From the NCBI GenBank assembly GCA_017577945.1, contig PKQS01000010.1, forward strand, positions 248,001-312,000: a DNA stretch of 64,000 bases. Reading direction: 5' to 3'. Below are positions 9,094-20,366 of this stretch, in pieces. The notes under the pieces are model-generated. The model was not told the DNA's origin. It did not search any database and saw only the letters and a list, made by a program, of their open reading frames with translations. A program made the translations under genes and the position numbers. This DNA is from Bacillota bacterium. GTDB taxonomy: Bacteria; Bacillota; Limnochordia; Limnochordales; ZCTH02-B6. The first letter of the stretch is position 1. Every line of letters begins with the position of its first letter.

Positions 9094-10173
9094 TTATACT
9101 TCTCGCAGCGCCCGGACGATGGCGCTGGCCATCTCCTGCGTGCCCACCGCCATGCGCTTGTCGTCGGCCCGGCGCAAGTCAAAAGTGACGAACCGGCCCT
9201 CGGCGATGACTTTCGCGACGGCCCGCTCCAGCCGGTCCGCCGCCTCGACCTCGCCCAAGTGCCGCAGCATGAGCATTCCCGACAAGATGAGGGCCGTCGG
9301 ATTGAGCCGGTTGAGGCCCTTGTAGGCCGGCGCCGAACCGTGCACCGGCTCGAAAAGCGCCACGCCCCCAACCCCCACGTTCATGCCCGGCGCCATGCCC
9401 AGACCGCCCACGAGCCCGGCGCACAGATCCGACAAGATGTCGCCGTACAGGTTGGGCGCGACCAGCACGTCGAAGTGCTGCGGCTCCATGACCAGGCGCA
9501 TGGCCGCCGCGTCCACCAGCATTTCCTCGTATTCGACGCGCCCTTCGTACTCGGCGGCCACTTCCCGCGCGACGCGCAGGAACAGCCCGTCGGTATACTT
9601 CATGATGTTGGCCTTGGTCACCGCCGTCACTTTGCGGCGGCCGTGGCGAACGGCGTAGTCGAAGGCGAAGCGAACGATGCGCTGCGAAGCCGTCTCCGAA
9701 ATCGGTTTCAGCGACACGGCCGCGTCTTCCCGGATGCGCCCGGGCGCCCAGCGGCGCAGCTCCTCCACCTCCCACGAGCCCACGTCGAACTCGACGCCCG
9801 CGTACAGGTCTTCCGTGTTCTCCCGGATGATGACAAGGTCCACGTTCGCAAACGGGCTCGGCACGCCCGGATACGTCTTGCACGGCCGCACGCAGGCGAA
9901 CAGGTCCAGCTCCTGCCGCAGCGCCACGTTGACGCTGCGGAAGCCCGTGCCGATGGGCGTCGTGATGGGCCCCTTAAGCCCGACGCCGTTTGTGCGCAGC
10001 GATTCCAACGTTGCCTCCGGCAACGGCGTGCCGAACCGCCGAATGGCCTCCTCGCCTGCCGCCTGGACGTCCCAGTCAATCTTGACGCCCGTGGCGTCCA
10101 GCACCCGCAGCGCCGCCTCGACCAGCTCCGGGCCGACGCCGTCGCCCGGCAACAGAGTCACCCGGTAGCTCAT
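9094..10173 (-). CDS. Isocitrate/isopropylmalate dehydrogenase family enzyme, isocitrate-like
   Basis: Oxidative decarboxylase of a 2-hydroxy acid with NAD(P)+, 359 residues. The substrate loop [13 protein letters not shown] matches isocitrate dehydrogenases (RSxN) rather than isopropylmalate dehydrogenase (LLxLR). Other family blocks are [30 protein letters not shown], the Lys of [11 protein letters not shown], the metal-site region [12 protein letters not shown] and HGSAPAYKG. The product is short, like NAD-type and archaeal-type enzymes. ATG at 10173 is 24 bp behind the carboxyltransferase gene, suggesting co-transcription with the AtuA cluster. Isocitrate specificity is inferred from the loop; homoisocitrate or a related acid cannot be ruled out. 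Confidence 0.78.
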   Translation of the reverse strand: MSYRVTLLPGDGVGPELVEAALRVLDATGVKIDWDVQAAGEEAIRRFGTPLPEATLESLRTNGVGLKGPITTPIGTGFRSVNVALRQELDLFACVRPCKTYPGVPSPFANVDLVIIRENTEDLYAGVEFDVGSWEVEELRRWAPGRIREDAAVSLKPISETASQRIVRFAFDYAVRHGRRKVTAVTKANIMKYTDGLFLRVAREVAAEYEGRVEYEEMLVDAAAMRLVMEPQHFDVLVAPNLYGDILSDLCAGLVGGLGMAPGMNVGVGGVALFEPVHGSAPAYKGLNRLNPTALILSGMLMLRHLGEVEAADRLERAVAKVIAEGRFVTFDLRRADDKRMAVGTQEMASAIVRALREV

Positions 10174-10197
10174 TGCAAAACGACCTGTCCCCCACCC

Positions 10198-11727
10198 TCA
10201 CACCGGATACACCGGATTGCGCCGCTCCGTGAAGGGAGGCCGCTCGCCTTCGCACGCGGCCAGGCGCGCCTCCAGCTCCCGGCGCAAGGCGTCCGGCTCG
10301 ATGACGGCGTCCACGACGAGCTCGGAGGCCAGGCGCAAGATGTCGATGTCCGCCGCGTAGGCCGCCCGCAGTTCCGCCACGAACGCCGCCCGCTCTTCTT
10401 CCGGCAGTTCCTGGATCTTATTGTAATACACGGCGTTTATCGCCGCCTCCGGGCCCATGATTGCGATCTGAGCCTGCGGAAACGCCAACGTGTAGTCCGG
10501 CTCGAAGGCCGGGCCCGCCATCGCGTACAACCCCGCTCCGTACGCTTTCCGCACCACGACGCAAATTTTCGGCACCGTGGCCTCCGATACCGCACAGATC
10601 ATCTTCGCCCCGTGGCGGATAATGCCTTGGCGCTCAACGCGCGAGCCGATCATGAAGCCGGGAACGTCGGTCAGGAAGACGAGAGGAATGTTGTACGCGT
10701 TGCAAAGCCAAACGAAGCGGGCGCCCTTGTCCGCCGAGTCGACGAACAACACGCCGCCCTTCACCGCCGGCTGGTTGGCCACGATGCCCACGGGCCGGCC
10801 GGCGATGCGGCCGAGGCCCGTGATGAGCTCGGGCGCGAAGTTCTTCTTGATTTCGTAGAAGCTGCCTGCGTCCACGACGGCGTCAATGAGCTCGTACATG
10901 TCGAAAGGCGTGTTTTGATCCCAAGGCACGATCTCCGAGGGGCGGCGGGACCCGGCGGGTGCAGCGGGCGCCTTGGCCGCCGGCCGCTCCTTCCAGTTGG
11001 AGGGCATGTATTCCAGATACGCCCGGGCCGCCGCGATCGCTTCCTCCTCCGACGACGCCAGCACGTCGCCCAGGCCGCTGACCGAGCAGTGCATGCGCGC
11101 CCCGCCCATCGTCTCGTGGTCCACCTTTTCCCCGATGACCATTTCCGCCATCCGGGGCGAACCGAGGTAGGCGCTGGCGTTCTTGTCCACCATGATGACC
11201 AGGTCCGAAAGGGCGGGCAAGTACGCCGCGCCGGCGGGCGAGGGGCCGAACAGGATGCAGACCTGCGGAACGCGCCCCGACATCTTGACTTGGTTGTAGA
11301 AAATGCGGCCCGCGTGGCGGCGGCCCGGAAACATGTCGACTTGATCGGTGATGCGGCCGCCGGCGCTGTCCACCAAGTACACGATCGGCACGTTGAGCCG
11401 CAGCGCCTTCTCTTGAATGCGCACGATCTTTTCCACCGTGTGGGCGCCCCACGACCCGGCCCGCACCGTGGAATCCGACGCCATGACGCAGACGAGCCGC
11501 CCGTGAATGCGCCCGGCGCCCGTCACCACCGCGTCCGCCGCGAGCTCCTCGTCCTCGCAGCGGGCCAGAAGGCCGTCTTCGATGAACTGTTCGGCGTCGT
11601 CCAAGAGCAGCCGCAGGCGCTCCCGCACGAACAGCTTCCCCTGCTCGCGCAGTTTCTCGTGGTACTTGGCCGGGCCGCCTTGCAGCACGCGCTCCGTGAC
11701 GGCCCGCAACCGCTCCATCTTGTCCAT
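10198..11727 (-). CDS. Acyl-CoA carboxylase carboxyltransferase (beta) subunit, AtuA cluster
   Basis: Transfers CO2 from carboxybiotin to an acyl-CoA. ATG at 11727 is taken because it follows GGGAGG and lies 19 bp after the upstream stop; the open frame reaches further up only by overlapping the hydratase. The 509-residue protein has both crotonase-fold halves: an N half with VYLVDSAGGRI and FGPSPAGAAYLPAL, and a C half with LTDVPGFMIG, VRKAYGAGLYAM and IMGPEAAINAVYY. It differs clearly from the propionyl-CoA-type subunit at 31505. Neighbouring AtuA proteins and a hydratase suggest a branched or isoprenoid-type acyl-CoA (3-methylcrotonyl or geranyl class), but that is inference. No biotin carboxylase lies in this run. 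Confidence 0.88.
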   Translation of the reverse strand: MDKMERLRAVTERVLQGGPAKYHEKLREQGKLFVRERLRLLLDDAEQFIEDGLLARCEDEELAADAVVTGAGRIHGRLVCVMASDSTVRAGSWGAHTVEKIVRIQEKALRLNVPIVYLVDSAGGRITDQVDMFPGRRHAGRIFYNQVKMSGRVPQVCILFGPSPAGAAYLPALSDLVIMVDKNASAYLGSPRMAEMVIGEKVDHETMGGARMHCSVSGLGDVLASSEEEAIAAARAYLEYMPSNWKERPAAKAPAAPAGSRRPSEIVPWDQNTPFDMYELIDAVVDAGSFYEIKKNFAPELITGLGRIAGRPVGIVANQPAVKGGVLFVDSADKGARFVWLCNAYNIPLVFLTDVPGFMIGSRVERQGIIRHGAKMICAVSEATVPKICVVVRKAYGAGLYAMAGPAFEPDYTLAFPQAQIAIMGPEAAINAVYYNKIQELPEEERAAFVAELRAAYAADIDILRLASELVVDAVIEPDALRRELEARLAACEGERPPFTERRNPVYPV

Positions 11728-11746
11728 GGGCTCGCCAGCCTCCCGC

Positions 11747-12538
11747 TCAGCGACCAGTCCAGTTGGGCGCCCGCTTCTCAAAGAACGCCGTCGTCCCTTC
11801 GTGCAAGTCATCCGTCTGCTGCAGCACTTGCCGCAGCCCGTGCAGCAGCTCGTACGCCTCGGCCGGCGGCGCCCCCCGGGCCGCGCGCACACCCCGCAGT
11901 CCCAGCCGCACTGCGATGGGGCTCCAGCCCGCCGCTGTACGCGCCAGCTCGCCCACGGCCTCATCCAGCTCCGCCGCCGGGATCACCCTGTGCACTAGCC
12001 CCATGGCCAGCGCCTCCTGCGCGCCGAAGGTGCGCGCCGTAAGGCTCAGCTCCAGCGCCCGCCGCTCCCCCACCGCCCGGGCCAGCGCCGGAAAGATGAC
12101 CAGCGGGAACATGCCGATGCGCAGCTCGGTGGCGCCGAAGACCGCCTCTTCGGCCGCCAGCGCCAGGTGGCACATGGCCACCAGGCCCAGGCCCCCGCCC
12201 AGGACGGAGCCGTTGACCGCGGCGATGAGAGGTTTCTCATAGGCGTCGCCCAGCTGCAGCACGCGCACGAGCCAGCGGCCCTCCTCATACACGTCGGGCA
12301 CCCGGCCGTGCAGGGAGGCGCGAAACTCCTGGATGTCGGCGCCCGCGCAGAAGGCGGCACCGCTGCCCGTCAGCACCACGGCGCGCACCCGCTCGTCGGC
12401 GGCCGCCTCCTGCAGCGCCGCGAACAGCTCTCGCAGCAGCGCCTGGTTCAGGGCGTTGCGCTTCTCGGGCCGGTGCAGCCGGATGCGCCGCACGTGCTCC
12501 CACGGCTCGTCGACGAGGATGAGCTTATCCGAGGACAA
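11747..12538 (-). CDS. Enoyl-CoA hydratase/isomerase
   Basis: Crotonase-family enzyme of 263 residues that hydrates or isomerises an enoyl-CoA. The oxyanion-hole blocks are GAAFCAGADIQEF and NGSVLGGGLGL. In the second active-site block (ATELRIGMFPL) one family Glu is retained (ATE) while the usual Glu of PEVxLG is replaced (LRIG), so a standard hydratase mechanism is not certain. The start is a TTG at 12538 behind AAGGAG, overlapping the end of the biotin-carrier gene by 14 nt. Its place between biotin carrier and carboxyltransferase recalls methylglutaconyl- or isohexenylglutaconyl-CoA hydratases of the leucine and acyclic-terpene pathways. Confidence 0.82.
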   Translation of the reverse strand: MSSDKLILVDEPWEHVRRIRLHRPEKRNALNQALLRELFAALQEAAADERVRAVVLTGSGAAFCAGADIQEFRASLHGRVPDVYEEGRWLVRVLQLGDAYEKPLIAAVNGSVLGGGLGLVAMCHLALAAEEAVFGATELRIGMFPLVIFPALARAVGERRALELSLTARTFGAQEALAMGLVHRVIPAAELDEAVGELARTAAGWSPIAVRLGLRGVRAARGAPPAEAYELLHGLRQVLQQTDDLHEGTTAFFEKRAPNWTGR

Positions 12539-12746
12539 GCAGCACGTCTCCTTCCTCCACGAAGTCGCCTTCTTTGACCCGAACCTCCTGCACCTGGCCG
12601 TTGACGGGCGCCGCGACGGGAATGTGCATCTTCATCGATTCCAGGATGACGACTTCCTCACCCGCCGCCACCATAGCGCCCGGCGACACCGCGAGCTTGT
12701 ACACAATGCCCGTCATCGGCGCGGCCACCTGCGTGCCGCCGGTCAC
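12525..12746 (-). CDS. Small stand-alone biotin carboxyl carrier protein
   Basis: A 73-residue single biotinyl domain. The modified lysine is in the ESMKM motif near residue 40, and Gly/Pro turns (AAPMTG, AAPVNGQV) mark the flattened barrel. It would carry carboxybiotin to the carboxyltransferase at 10198. Starts with a GTG whose last two bases belong to the upstream stop (GTGA, 4-nt overlap), implying translational coupling. ESMKM rather than EAMKM, and the lack of any linker domain, fit the tiny carriers of multi-subunit acyl-CoA carboxylases. Needs a biotin carboxylase from elsewhere. Confidence 0.92.
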   Translation of the reverse strand: MTGGTQVAAPMTGIVYKLAVSPGAMVAAGEEVVILESMKMHIPVAAPVNGQVQEVRVKEGDFVEEGDVLLVLG

Positions 12747-13099
12747 GCCTGCTCACCCCCCGGCACGAGCTCGGCCGGCATCTCGATTTCCATCCGCAGC
12801 AAGCTCTGCCCGAAACACTTACCCAAGTTGTCCAGGCGCAGCGACGAGCTGGCGCCGCCACCCAAGGCGTCGCGGCACAAGAACTTCAAGGCCAGCACGT
12901 TGGGCACCTCGTACCGCTCCACCGGACCCTGTACCCACTCCCCGAAATGCGCCTTGACCATCTCGGACGTCAGCGCTTGCCGCAGGTGCTCATACACCGC
13001 CGCGTTGGGCGCCAGCACCGTGATGTCGCAGTCGTTGCCCTTGTCTCCCGAGCGGGCCAGGACCACGTCCCGCAGCTTGACCCGCACCATCCGGCTCAC
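12743..13099 (-). CDS. AtuA C-terminal (ferredoxin-fold) domain protein
   Basis: A 118-residue protein matching the domain that forms the C-terminal part of longer AtuA proteins, here a separate polypeptide. The typical opening VKLRDVVLARSGDKGND is present, followed by a compact alpha/beta region ending near MEIEMPAEL. The function of the domain is not established. Lies 2 bp behind the AtuA core gene and overlaps the carrier gene by 4 nt, so the two AtuA parts are made together and probably act as one complex. Confidence 0.82.
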   Translation of the reverse strand: MSRMVRVKLRDVVLARSGDKGNDCDITVLAPNAAVYEHLRQALTSEMVKAHFGEWVQGPVERYEVPNVLALKFLCRDALGGGASSSLRLDNLGKCFGQSLLRMEIEMPAELVPGGEQA

Positions 13100-13101
13100 C
13101 G

Positions 13102-14472
13102 TCAGCGCACCTCCTCCACCGATACCCGCACGAACGGCTCCACCAGGCGACGATCCACGAGGAACGACCAGAGGCCGATAAGCTCGCGCGTATGCGCGGC
13201 AAACGGCATCATGGCCACGCCCGGCGGGCCGTTGAGCACCAGCGGCGGCAGCAGCCGTCCCAGCTTCGCGGCCTCCTCCCGGTCGCGGGTGCGAATCGAA
13301 ACGCGCAGGAAAACTTCATTTATCTGATCTTCATCGGGGATAGGCGCGGCAGGCCCGTGCAGCGCGTTGACGCCCAGGTAGTCCGCGCTGAACTCCTCGT
13401 ACTGAACGCCCAGCCGGTCCAGCTGCTTGCGGATAATTTCCGCCGCCCGGCGCGCCTTCCGAAGGGCGTAAGGCCACGAAAAGCCTACCATGCCGGAGCC
13501 CATGAAGCCGTCCCGGTAGCCCGCGATGACCTTCAGCGCCGGCGGCGCGGGCCGTCCCCTCGCCCCGGTCACCCGCACCCGGTCCGGCCCGTCGTCCGCC
13601 AGCTGCACCGTGGTCATGTCGACGACGACGTCGGGGGTGACGTATTCGGCCGGATCGTGGATTTCGTACAGCAGCTGCTCCCGCACCGTGTCGACGCTGA
13701 CGCGGCCGCCCGTGCCGGGCGCCTTGGTGAGCACGAAGGAACCGTCTTCGTTCACCTCCGCCAGCGGATACCCGAGGCGGTCCATGTCTTCGATGTTCCA
13801 CCAGTCGCCGCTGAAGTTGCCGCCGGTCACTTGCCCGGAGCACTCCATGAGGTGGCCCAGCACCACGCCCTGGGCCAGCTTGTCCCAGTCGTCGGGCGCC
13901 CAGCCCAGCTCGAACATGGCCGGTGCCAGGAACTGCGCGGTGTCGGTCGTGCGGCCCGTGATGACCACGTCCGCGCCTTGGCGCAGCGCTTCGACGATAG
14001 GAGCCGCGCCCAGATACGCATTGGCGAAGAGCAGCTGGTCACGCACTGCCGAAAGCGGCCGGCCGCTGCCCAGGTCGGACAAATCAGCGCCCGCGGCCTG
14101 CAGTTCGTCCAGCCGGCAAAACAAGTCGTCGCCCGTGGCGACCCCGATCTTGAGGCCGGTCAGGCCTAGCTCCTTGGCGACGCGCGCCACTTCCCGCCGC
14201 GCCCCCTCCGGGTTGAGGCCGCCGGCGTTGGTGATCAGTTTGAGGCCTTTTTCGTGGACGTAAGGGAGGAGCGTCTTGGCCGTGACGGCGATGTCTTTTG
14301 CGAAGCCGAGGCTGGGGTCTTTCTGCCGGTCCTTTTGCAGGATGGCCAAGGTAAGTTCGGCCAGCGTGTCGAAACAGAGATACTGCACATCGGTGAGCTC
14401 GGCCAGATCGAGCGCCGGTCCGATGACGTCGCCGTAGAACCCTTGGCCGGCACCGATCTTTACTTGCCTCAT
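13102..14472 (-). CDS. AtuA family (DUF1446) core protein
   Basis: Homologue of AtuA, required for acyclic terpene (citronellol/geraniol) utilisation in pseudomonads but of unknown biochemical role. The 456 residues include the family blocks GAGQGFYGD near the N-terminus, LITNAGGLNPEG, ADVVITGRTTDTAQF, HLMECSGQVTGGNF and LGVNALHG. ATG at 14472 follows GGGAGGGG. First gene of a minus-strand run that also encodes its C-terminal domain partner, a biotin carrier, a hydratase and a carboxyltransferase. Terpene degradation is one reading; catabolism of another branched acyl-CoA is equally possible, as AtuA homologues are widespread outside terpene degraders. Confidence 0.85.
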   Translation of the reverse strand: MRQVKIGAGQGFYGDVIGPALDLAELTDVQYLCFDTLAELTLAILQKDRQKDPSLGFAKDIAVTAKTLLPYVHEKGLKLITNAGGLNPEGARREVARVAKELGLTGLKIGVATGDDLFCRLDELQAAGADLSDLGSGRPLSAVRDQLLFANAYLGAAPIVEALRQGADVVITGRTTDTAQFLAPAMFELGWAPDDWDKLAQGVVLGHLMECSGQVTGGNFSGDWWNIEDMDRLGYPLAEVNEDGSFVLTKAPGTGGRVSVDTVREQLLYEIHDPAEYVTPDVVVDMTTVQLADDGPDRVRVTGARGRPAPPALKVIAGYRDGFMGSGMVGFSWPYALRKARRAAEIIRKQLDRLGVQYEEFSADYLGVNALHGPAAPIPDEDQINEVFLRVSIRTRDREEAAKLGRLLPPLVLNGPPGVAMMPFAAHTRELIGLWSFLVDRRLVEPFVRVSVEEVR

Positions 14473-14498
14473 CGGCGGACCCCTCCCTCTGGATACGC

Positions 14499-14525
14499 TT
14501 GATCCCGATATCCGTTTGCGATAAT
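14499..14525 (+). promoter_or_regulatory. Candidate promoter of the ABC exporter pair
   Basis: TTGATC at 14499-14504 and GATAAT at 14520-14525 in the short divergent gap between AtuA and the exporter. The -10 is good, but the spacer is only 15 nt (16 if CTTGAT is read), so this is a weak call. Confidence 0.3.
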
Positions 14526-14593
14526 GTACTCACTGATAGCCGCGAGCCGTCGGGTTTCCAACATCACTACACGGCGATGGGGGATGCGGTCCT

Positions 14594-16342
14594 TTGCTTT
14601 CTTTCCCACTAATTCGCGAATTCCTGCTCAAGTACAAATGGCGTTACTTTATCGGACTGCTCAGCCTGCTGTTCGTCAACACCTTGCAGCTGCTGCAGCC
14701 TCAGGTCATCCGACGGTTCGTGGACTCCCTGGCCATCGGCGAACTGTCGCGGCAGCAAATTTGGATTTACAGCCTCATCATCGTCGGGCTGGCGGTCCTT
14801 ATCGCCGTGGGCCGCTACTTCTGGCGCATGTACGTGATGGGCACGGCGCGCTTCTTGGAATACACGCTGCGCAACAAGCTGTACGCCCATCTGCAGACGC
14901 TGTCGCCCCGCTACTTTATTGAAACGAAGACGGGCGACCTGATGGCCCACGCGACCAACGACATCAACGCCGTCCGCATGGCTATGGGGCCCGGCATCGT
15001 CATGGCCACCGACGCCGTATTCCTGACGGTGACCATCCTGGTCATCATGCTGCGGACCACCGACTTGCGCCTAACGGTTCTGGCGTTGCTGCCGCTGCCG
15101 TTTTTGGCTTTGTCGTCGCAGTACTTCGGCCGGCTCATTCACCGGCGGTTCCGCAAAGTGCAGGAGGCGTTCTCGGACTTGACGGACGTGGTGCAGGAGC
15201 ACTTGTCCGGGATACGCGTCATCAAGGCCTTTGCGCGGGAAGACTCGGCGTTGGAGCGCTTTACCGCGGTCAACCAGCGCAGCGTGGAAATGAACATGAA
15301 CCTGGTGCGCATCTGGGGCTTGTTCCACCCGCTGATTCAGTTCCTGTCCGCGCTGAGCGTGCTCATCGTTGTCGGCTACGGCGGCCGGCTGGTGATCCTG
15401 GGCACCATCAGCCTCGGCGACTTCATCGCGTTCAACATGTACCTGGGCATGCTGACGTGGCCCATGATGGCCATCGGCCACGTCATCAACCACGTGCAGC
15501 GCGGGCGGGCGTCGGTGGCGCGGCTGAAGGTCATCTTCGACCAGAAGCCCGAAATCGTCGACGAACCCGACGCCGTGGACCTGCGGCCGATGCAGGGGCG
15601 CATCGAGATTCGCAACCTGACGTTCACGTATCCGGGCACCGACCGGCCGGTGCTGCGAGACATCAACGTCACCGTGGAGCCGGGCCAGACGCTGGCCATC
15701 GTCGGCCGCACCGGAGCGGGCAAGACGACGCTGGCCAACTTGCTGCTGCGGGTGTTCGACCCGCCGATGGGGACCATCTTCATCGACGGGCACGACATCC
15801 GCCGCATTACGCTGGAGTCGCTGCGAACCCAGATCGGGTACGCTCCGCAGGACAACTTCCTGTTCTCGACGACCATTGCCGAAAACATCGCCTTCGGCGG
15901 CGAGTTCACGCAAGAGGAGATCGAGCGGGCGGCCCGGCAAGCGCGTCTGCACGACGACATCATGAGCTTCCCGAATCAATATCAGACGTTGGTGGGCGAA
16001 CGCGGCGTGACGCTGTCGGGCGGGCAGAAGCAGCGGACGGGCATCGCCCGGGCCATCATCAAGAACCCGCGCATCTTGATCTTCGACGACAGCTTGTCCG
16101 CCGTCGATACGCAGACGGAAGACGCGATTTTGCGCGAGCTGAAGCAGGTCATGAAAGGCCGCACCACGATTCTCATCGCCCACCGCATCTCCACGGTGAA
16201 GGATGCGGACCACATCATCGTCCTGGACGAAGGGCGCATCGTCGAGGAAGGCACCCACGAAGAGCTGCTGGCGCGCGGCGGGCTGTACGCCGAAATGTAC
16301 CAGCGGCAGCTGCTTGAAGAGGAACTGGAGCAGGCGGTGTAA
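14594..16342 (+). CDS. Heterodimeric ABC exporter, half-transporter with degenerate ATP site
   Basis: First half of a two-gene exporter of the BmrC/BmrD (YheI/YheH, TM287/288) type, likely moving drugs or lipids outward. Six transmembrane helices in residues 1-310 precede an ATPase domain. Walker A is GRTGAGKTT and the signature is LSGGQKQR. Walker B reads LIFDDSLSAVD: the catalytic Glu is Asp, marking the non-hydrolysing site of such pairs. The start is a TTG at 14594 behind GGGGGAT; no better-placed start is seen. Followed after 44 bp by its partner. Confidence 0.88.
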   Translation: MLSFPLIREFLLKYKWRYFIGLLSLLFVNTLQLLQPQVIRRFVDSLAIGELSRQQIWIYSLIIVGLAVLIAVGRYFWRMYVMGTARFLEYTLRNKLYAHLQTLSPRYFIETKTGDLMAHATNDINAVRMAMGPGIVMATDAVFLTVTILVIMLRTTDLRLTVLALLPLPFLALSSQYFGRLIHRRFRKVQEAFSDLTDVVQEHLSGIRVIKAFAREDSALERFTAVNQRSVEMNMNLVRIWGLFHPLIQFLSALSVLIVVGYGGRLVILGTISLGDFIAFNMYLGMLTWPMMAIGHVINHVQRGRASVARLKVIFDQKPEIVDEPDAVDLRPMQGRIEIRNLTFTYPGTDRPVLRDINVTVEPGQTLAIVGRTGAGKTTLANLLLRVFDPPMGTIFIDGHDIRRITLESLRTQIGYAPQDNFLFSTTIAENIAFGGEFTQEEIERAARQARLHDDIMSFPNQYQTLVGERGVTLSGGQKQRTGIARAIIKNPRILIFDDSLSAVDTQTEDAILRELKQVMKGRTTILIAHRISTVKDADHIIVLDEGRIVEEGTHEELLARGGLYAEMYQRQLLEEELEQAV

Positions 16343-16386
16343 CCTGCGCCTCAAAAACGCGGCACGAAACACGGGGGTTGTCGCCA

Positions 16387-18575
<2,189 letters not shown>

Positions 18576-18588
<13 letters not shown>

Positions 18589-18604
18589 GGCGCCCATTCG
18601 TTTT
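18576..18604 (+). terminator. Terminator after the ABC exporter pair
   Basis: A 7-bp stem (GGGCGCC at 18576-18582, GGCGCCC at 18589-18595) has the stop codon TAA in its 6-nt loop. ATTCG and then TTTT follow. The stem is strong and the U-tract short and interrupted, so efficiency is uncertain. Confidence 0.6.
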
Positions 18605-18700
18605 CCGACTCGTTTCAGAGGCGGCGCCCGCGCCGCGCCCTCTCGCCCGGACTATCGCGGCCCAGGCCACGTGTCGCCGTCCGGGCCGCGGCCTGTCTTC

Positions 18701-19153
18701 TCACGCGCGCGGCAGCTGCGCCAGAGAACGCTCCAGCGCCTCCCACGACAGCAAAGCACACTTGATGCGCACGGGAAACTTCGCCACCCCAGCGAGCGCC
18801 ACGGCGTCGCCCAGGGCTTTTCCGGCCTCCTCGTCGCCGTGCATCATCCGCTTGAAGCGCTCGATCATTTCCTCGGCCTCGGCCACCGTCTTCCCCGGCA
18901 GCTGCTGCGTCATCATGGACGCCGACGCCTGGCTGATGGAGCAGCCGCGCCCCAGAAAGCGCGCCTGCTTGATGGTGCCCTTTTCCACCTGGAGCTGCAG
19001 CGTGATCTCGTCGCCGCACAGCGGATTGTGCAGCGCGACGGCCACCGTCGGGTTGGGCAGCTCGCCCTTGTTGCGCGGGCTTCTGTAGTGGTCCATGATG
19101 ACTTCGCGGTACAGCTCGCTCAGCCTGACCGGATAGCTACTTTCGAGCGACAT
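18701..19153 (-). CDS. sufU: SufU, sulfur-transfer partner of SufS
   Basis: Zn-dependent sulfurtransferase that accepts persulfide sulfur from SufS for iron-sulfur cluster assembly. The 150 residues show the three cysteines and the Asp of the SufU/NifU-N fold: Cys46 and Asp48 in NPLCGD, Cys71 in GRGCSIS and Cys132 in RIKCALLSW. The insertion between the second and third Cys typical of SufU over IscU is present. ATG at 19153 follows GAAGGAG by 10 nt and overlaps sufS by 17 nt. In Bacillus sufB would follow; here the run ends and the next gene is convergent. Confidence 0.93.
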   Translation of the reverse strand: MSLESSYPVRLSELYREVIMDHYRSPRNKGELPNPTVAVALHNPLCGDEITLQLQVEKGTIKQARFLGRGCSISQASASMMTQQLPGKTVAEAEEMIERFKRMMHGDEEAGKALGDAVALAGVAKFPVRIKCALLSWEALERSLAQLPRA

Positions 19154-20366
19154 GGCCGAAAAACTCCTTCGCTCGTTCGATAGCGGCCACCAGCCGATCC
19201 ACGTCCTCTTCCGTATTGTACACGTAGAAGCTGGCCCGCGCCGTGGCGGGCACGCCCAGCCACTCCATGATGGGCTGCGCGCAGTGGTGTCCCGCCCGGA
19301 TCGCGATGCCTTCCTCGTTCAACACGGTGGCCAGATCGTGCGGATGCACGCCCTCGACGTTGAACGTCACCACGCCGCCCCGCTGCTCCGGGCCGTAGAT
19401 GGTCACGCCCTCCACCCGGCGCAGCTGCTCCATGGCGTAGCGGACCAGCTGCTGCTCGTGGCGGTAGACGTTCTCCATGCCCAGCGCCGTGAGATAGTCC
19501 ACCGCCACGCCCAAACCGATGGCCTCGGCGATGGGCGGCGTGCCCGCCTCGAACTTGTGCGGCAAATCGGCCCACGTCGCGCCTTCCAGCGTGACCGAGC
19601 GGATCATGTCGCCGCCGCTCAAGAACGGGTCCATCGCCTCCAGCAGCTCGCGGCGTCCCCACAGGACCCCGATGCCGGTAGGCCCCATCATCTTATGCCC
19701 CGAGAAAGCCAGGAAGTCGCAGCCCATAGCCTGCACGTCCACCGGCATGTGGGGCACGGCTTGCGCGCCGTCAACCAGCACTACGGCGCCTTTGCGGTGC
19801 GCGGCCGCGGCGATCTCCTGCACCGGCACGATGGTGCCAAGCACGTTGGACGCGGCCGTCACGGCCACCAGCTTCGTGCGCTCGGTGATCACCTCGTCCA
19901 GGTCGTCGGTGCGCAGGCGACCGTCCTCCGTCACGCGGAAGAAGCGCAGGCGCGCACCCGTAGCCTTGGCGGCCAGCTGCCACGGCACCAGGTTCGAGTG
20001 GTGCTCGATGGGCGACACGAGGATCTCGTCGCCTTCCTTCAAGTTGCGCCGCGCCCAGCTGTAGGCCACCAAGTTGATGGCTTCCGTCGCATTCTTGACG
20101 AATACGACGGTTTCCGCTTCCGGCGCATTGATGAAGCGCGCCACTTTGCGGCGCGCTTCCTCATAGCGAAGAGTAGCCTTCTCGCCCAGCGCGTGGATGG
20201 CGCGGTGGACGTTGGCGTTGTATTCCTCGTAGAAGCTGCGAACGGCCTCGATCACGGCCCGCGGCTTTTGCGCCGTAGCCGCGCTGTCCAGATACACCAG
20301 CGGCCGGCCGTTGACCGTTTGGCTAAGGACCGGGAAATCCCGGCGAATCGCCTGAACGTCTATCAT
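19137..20366 (-). CDS. sufS: Cysteine desulfurase SufS
   Basis: PLP enzyme taking sulfur from cysteine for Fe-S cluster assembly, group II. ATG at 20366 forms an ATGA overlap with the sufD stop, giving 409 residues, the usual size. The PLP lysine is Lys225 in FSGHKMMGPTGIG and the persulfide cysteine is Cys362 in GHHCAQPIMEW. The N-terminal block RRDFPVLSQTVNGRPLVYLD is typical. Third gene of the suf run. Confidence 0.95.
   Translation of the reverse strand: MIDVQAIRRDFPVLSQTVNGRPLVYLDSAATAQKPRAVIEAVRSFYEEYNANVHRAIHALGEKATLRYEEARRKVARFINAPEAETVVFVKNATEAINLVAYSWARRNLKEGDEILVSPIEHHSNLVPWQLAAKATGARLRFFRVTEDGRLRTDDLDEVITERTKLVAVTAASNVLGTIVPVQEIAAAAHRKGAVVLVDGAQAVPHMPVDVQAMGCDFLAFSGHKMMGPTGIGVLWGRRELLEAMDPFLSGGDMIRSVTLEGATWADLPHKFEAGTPPIAEAIGLGVAVDYLTALGMENVYRHEQQLVRYAMEQLRRVEGVTIYGPEQRGGVVTFNVEGVHPHDLATVLNEEGIAIRAGHHCAQPIMEWLGVPATARASFYVYNTEEDVDRLVAAIERAKEFFGHVARK

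Noticed and set aside
9259..12042. A 927-codon open frame on the plus strand
   Set aside because: It is antisense to the dehydrogenase, carboxyltransferase and hydratase genes and is rich in Arg/His/Pro/Gln as expected of a high-GC shadow frame; it has no family motifs.
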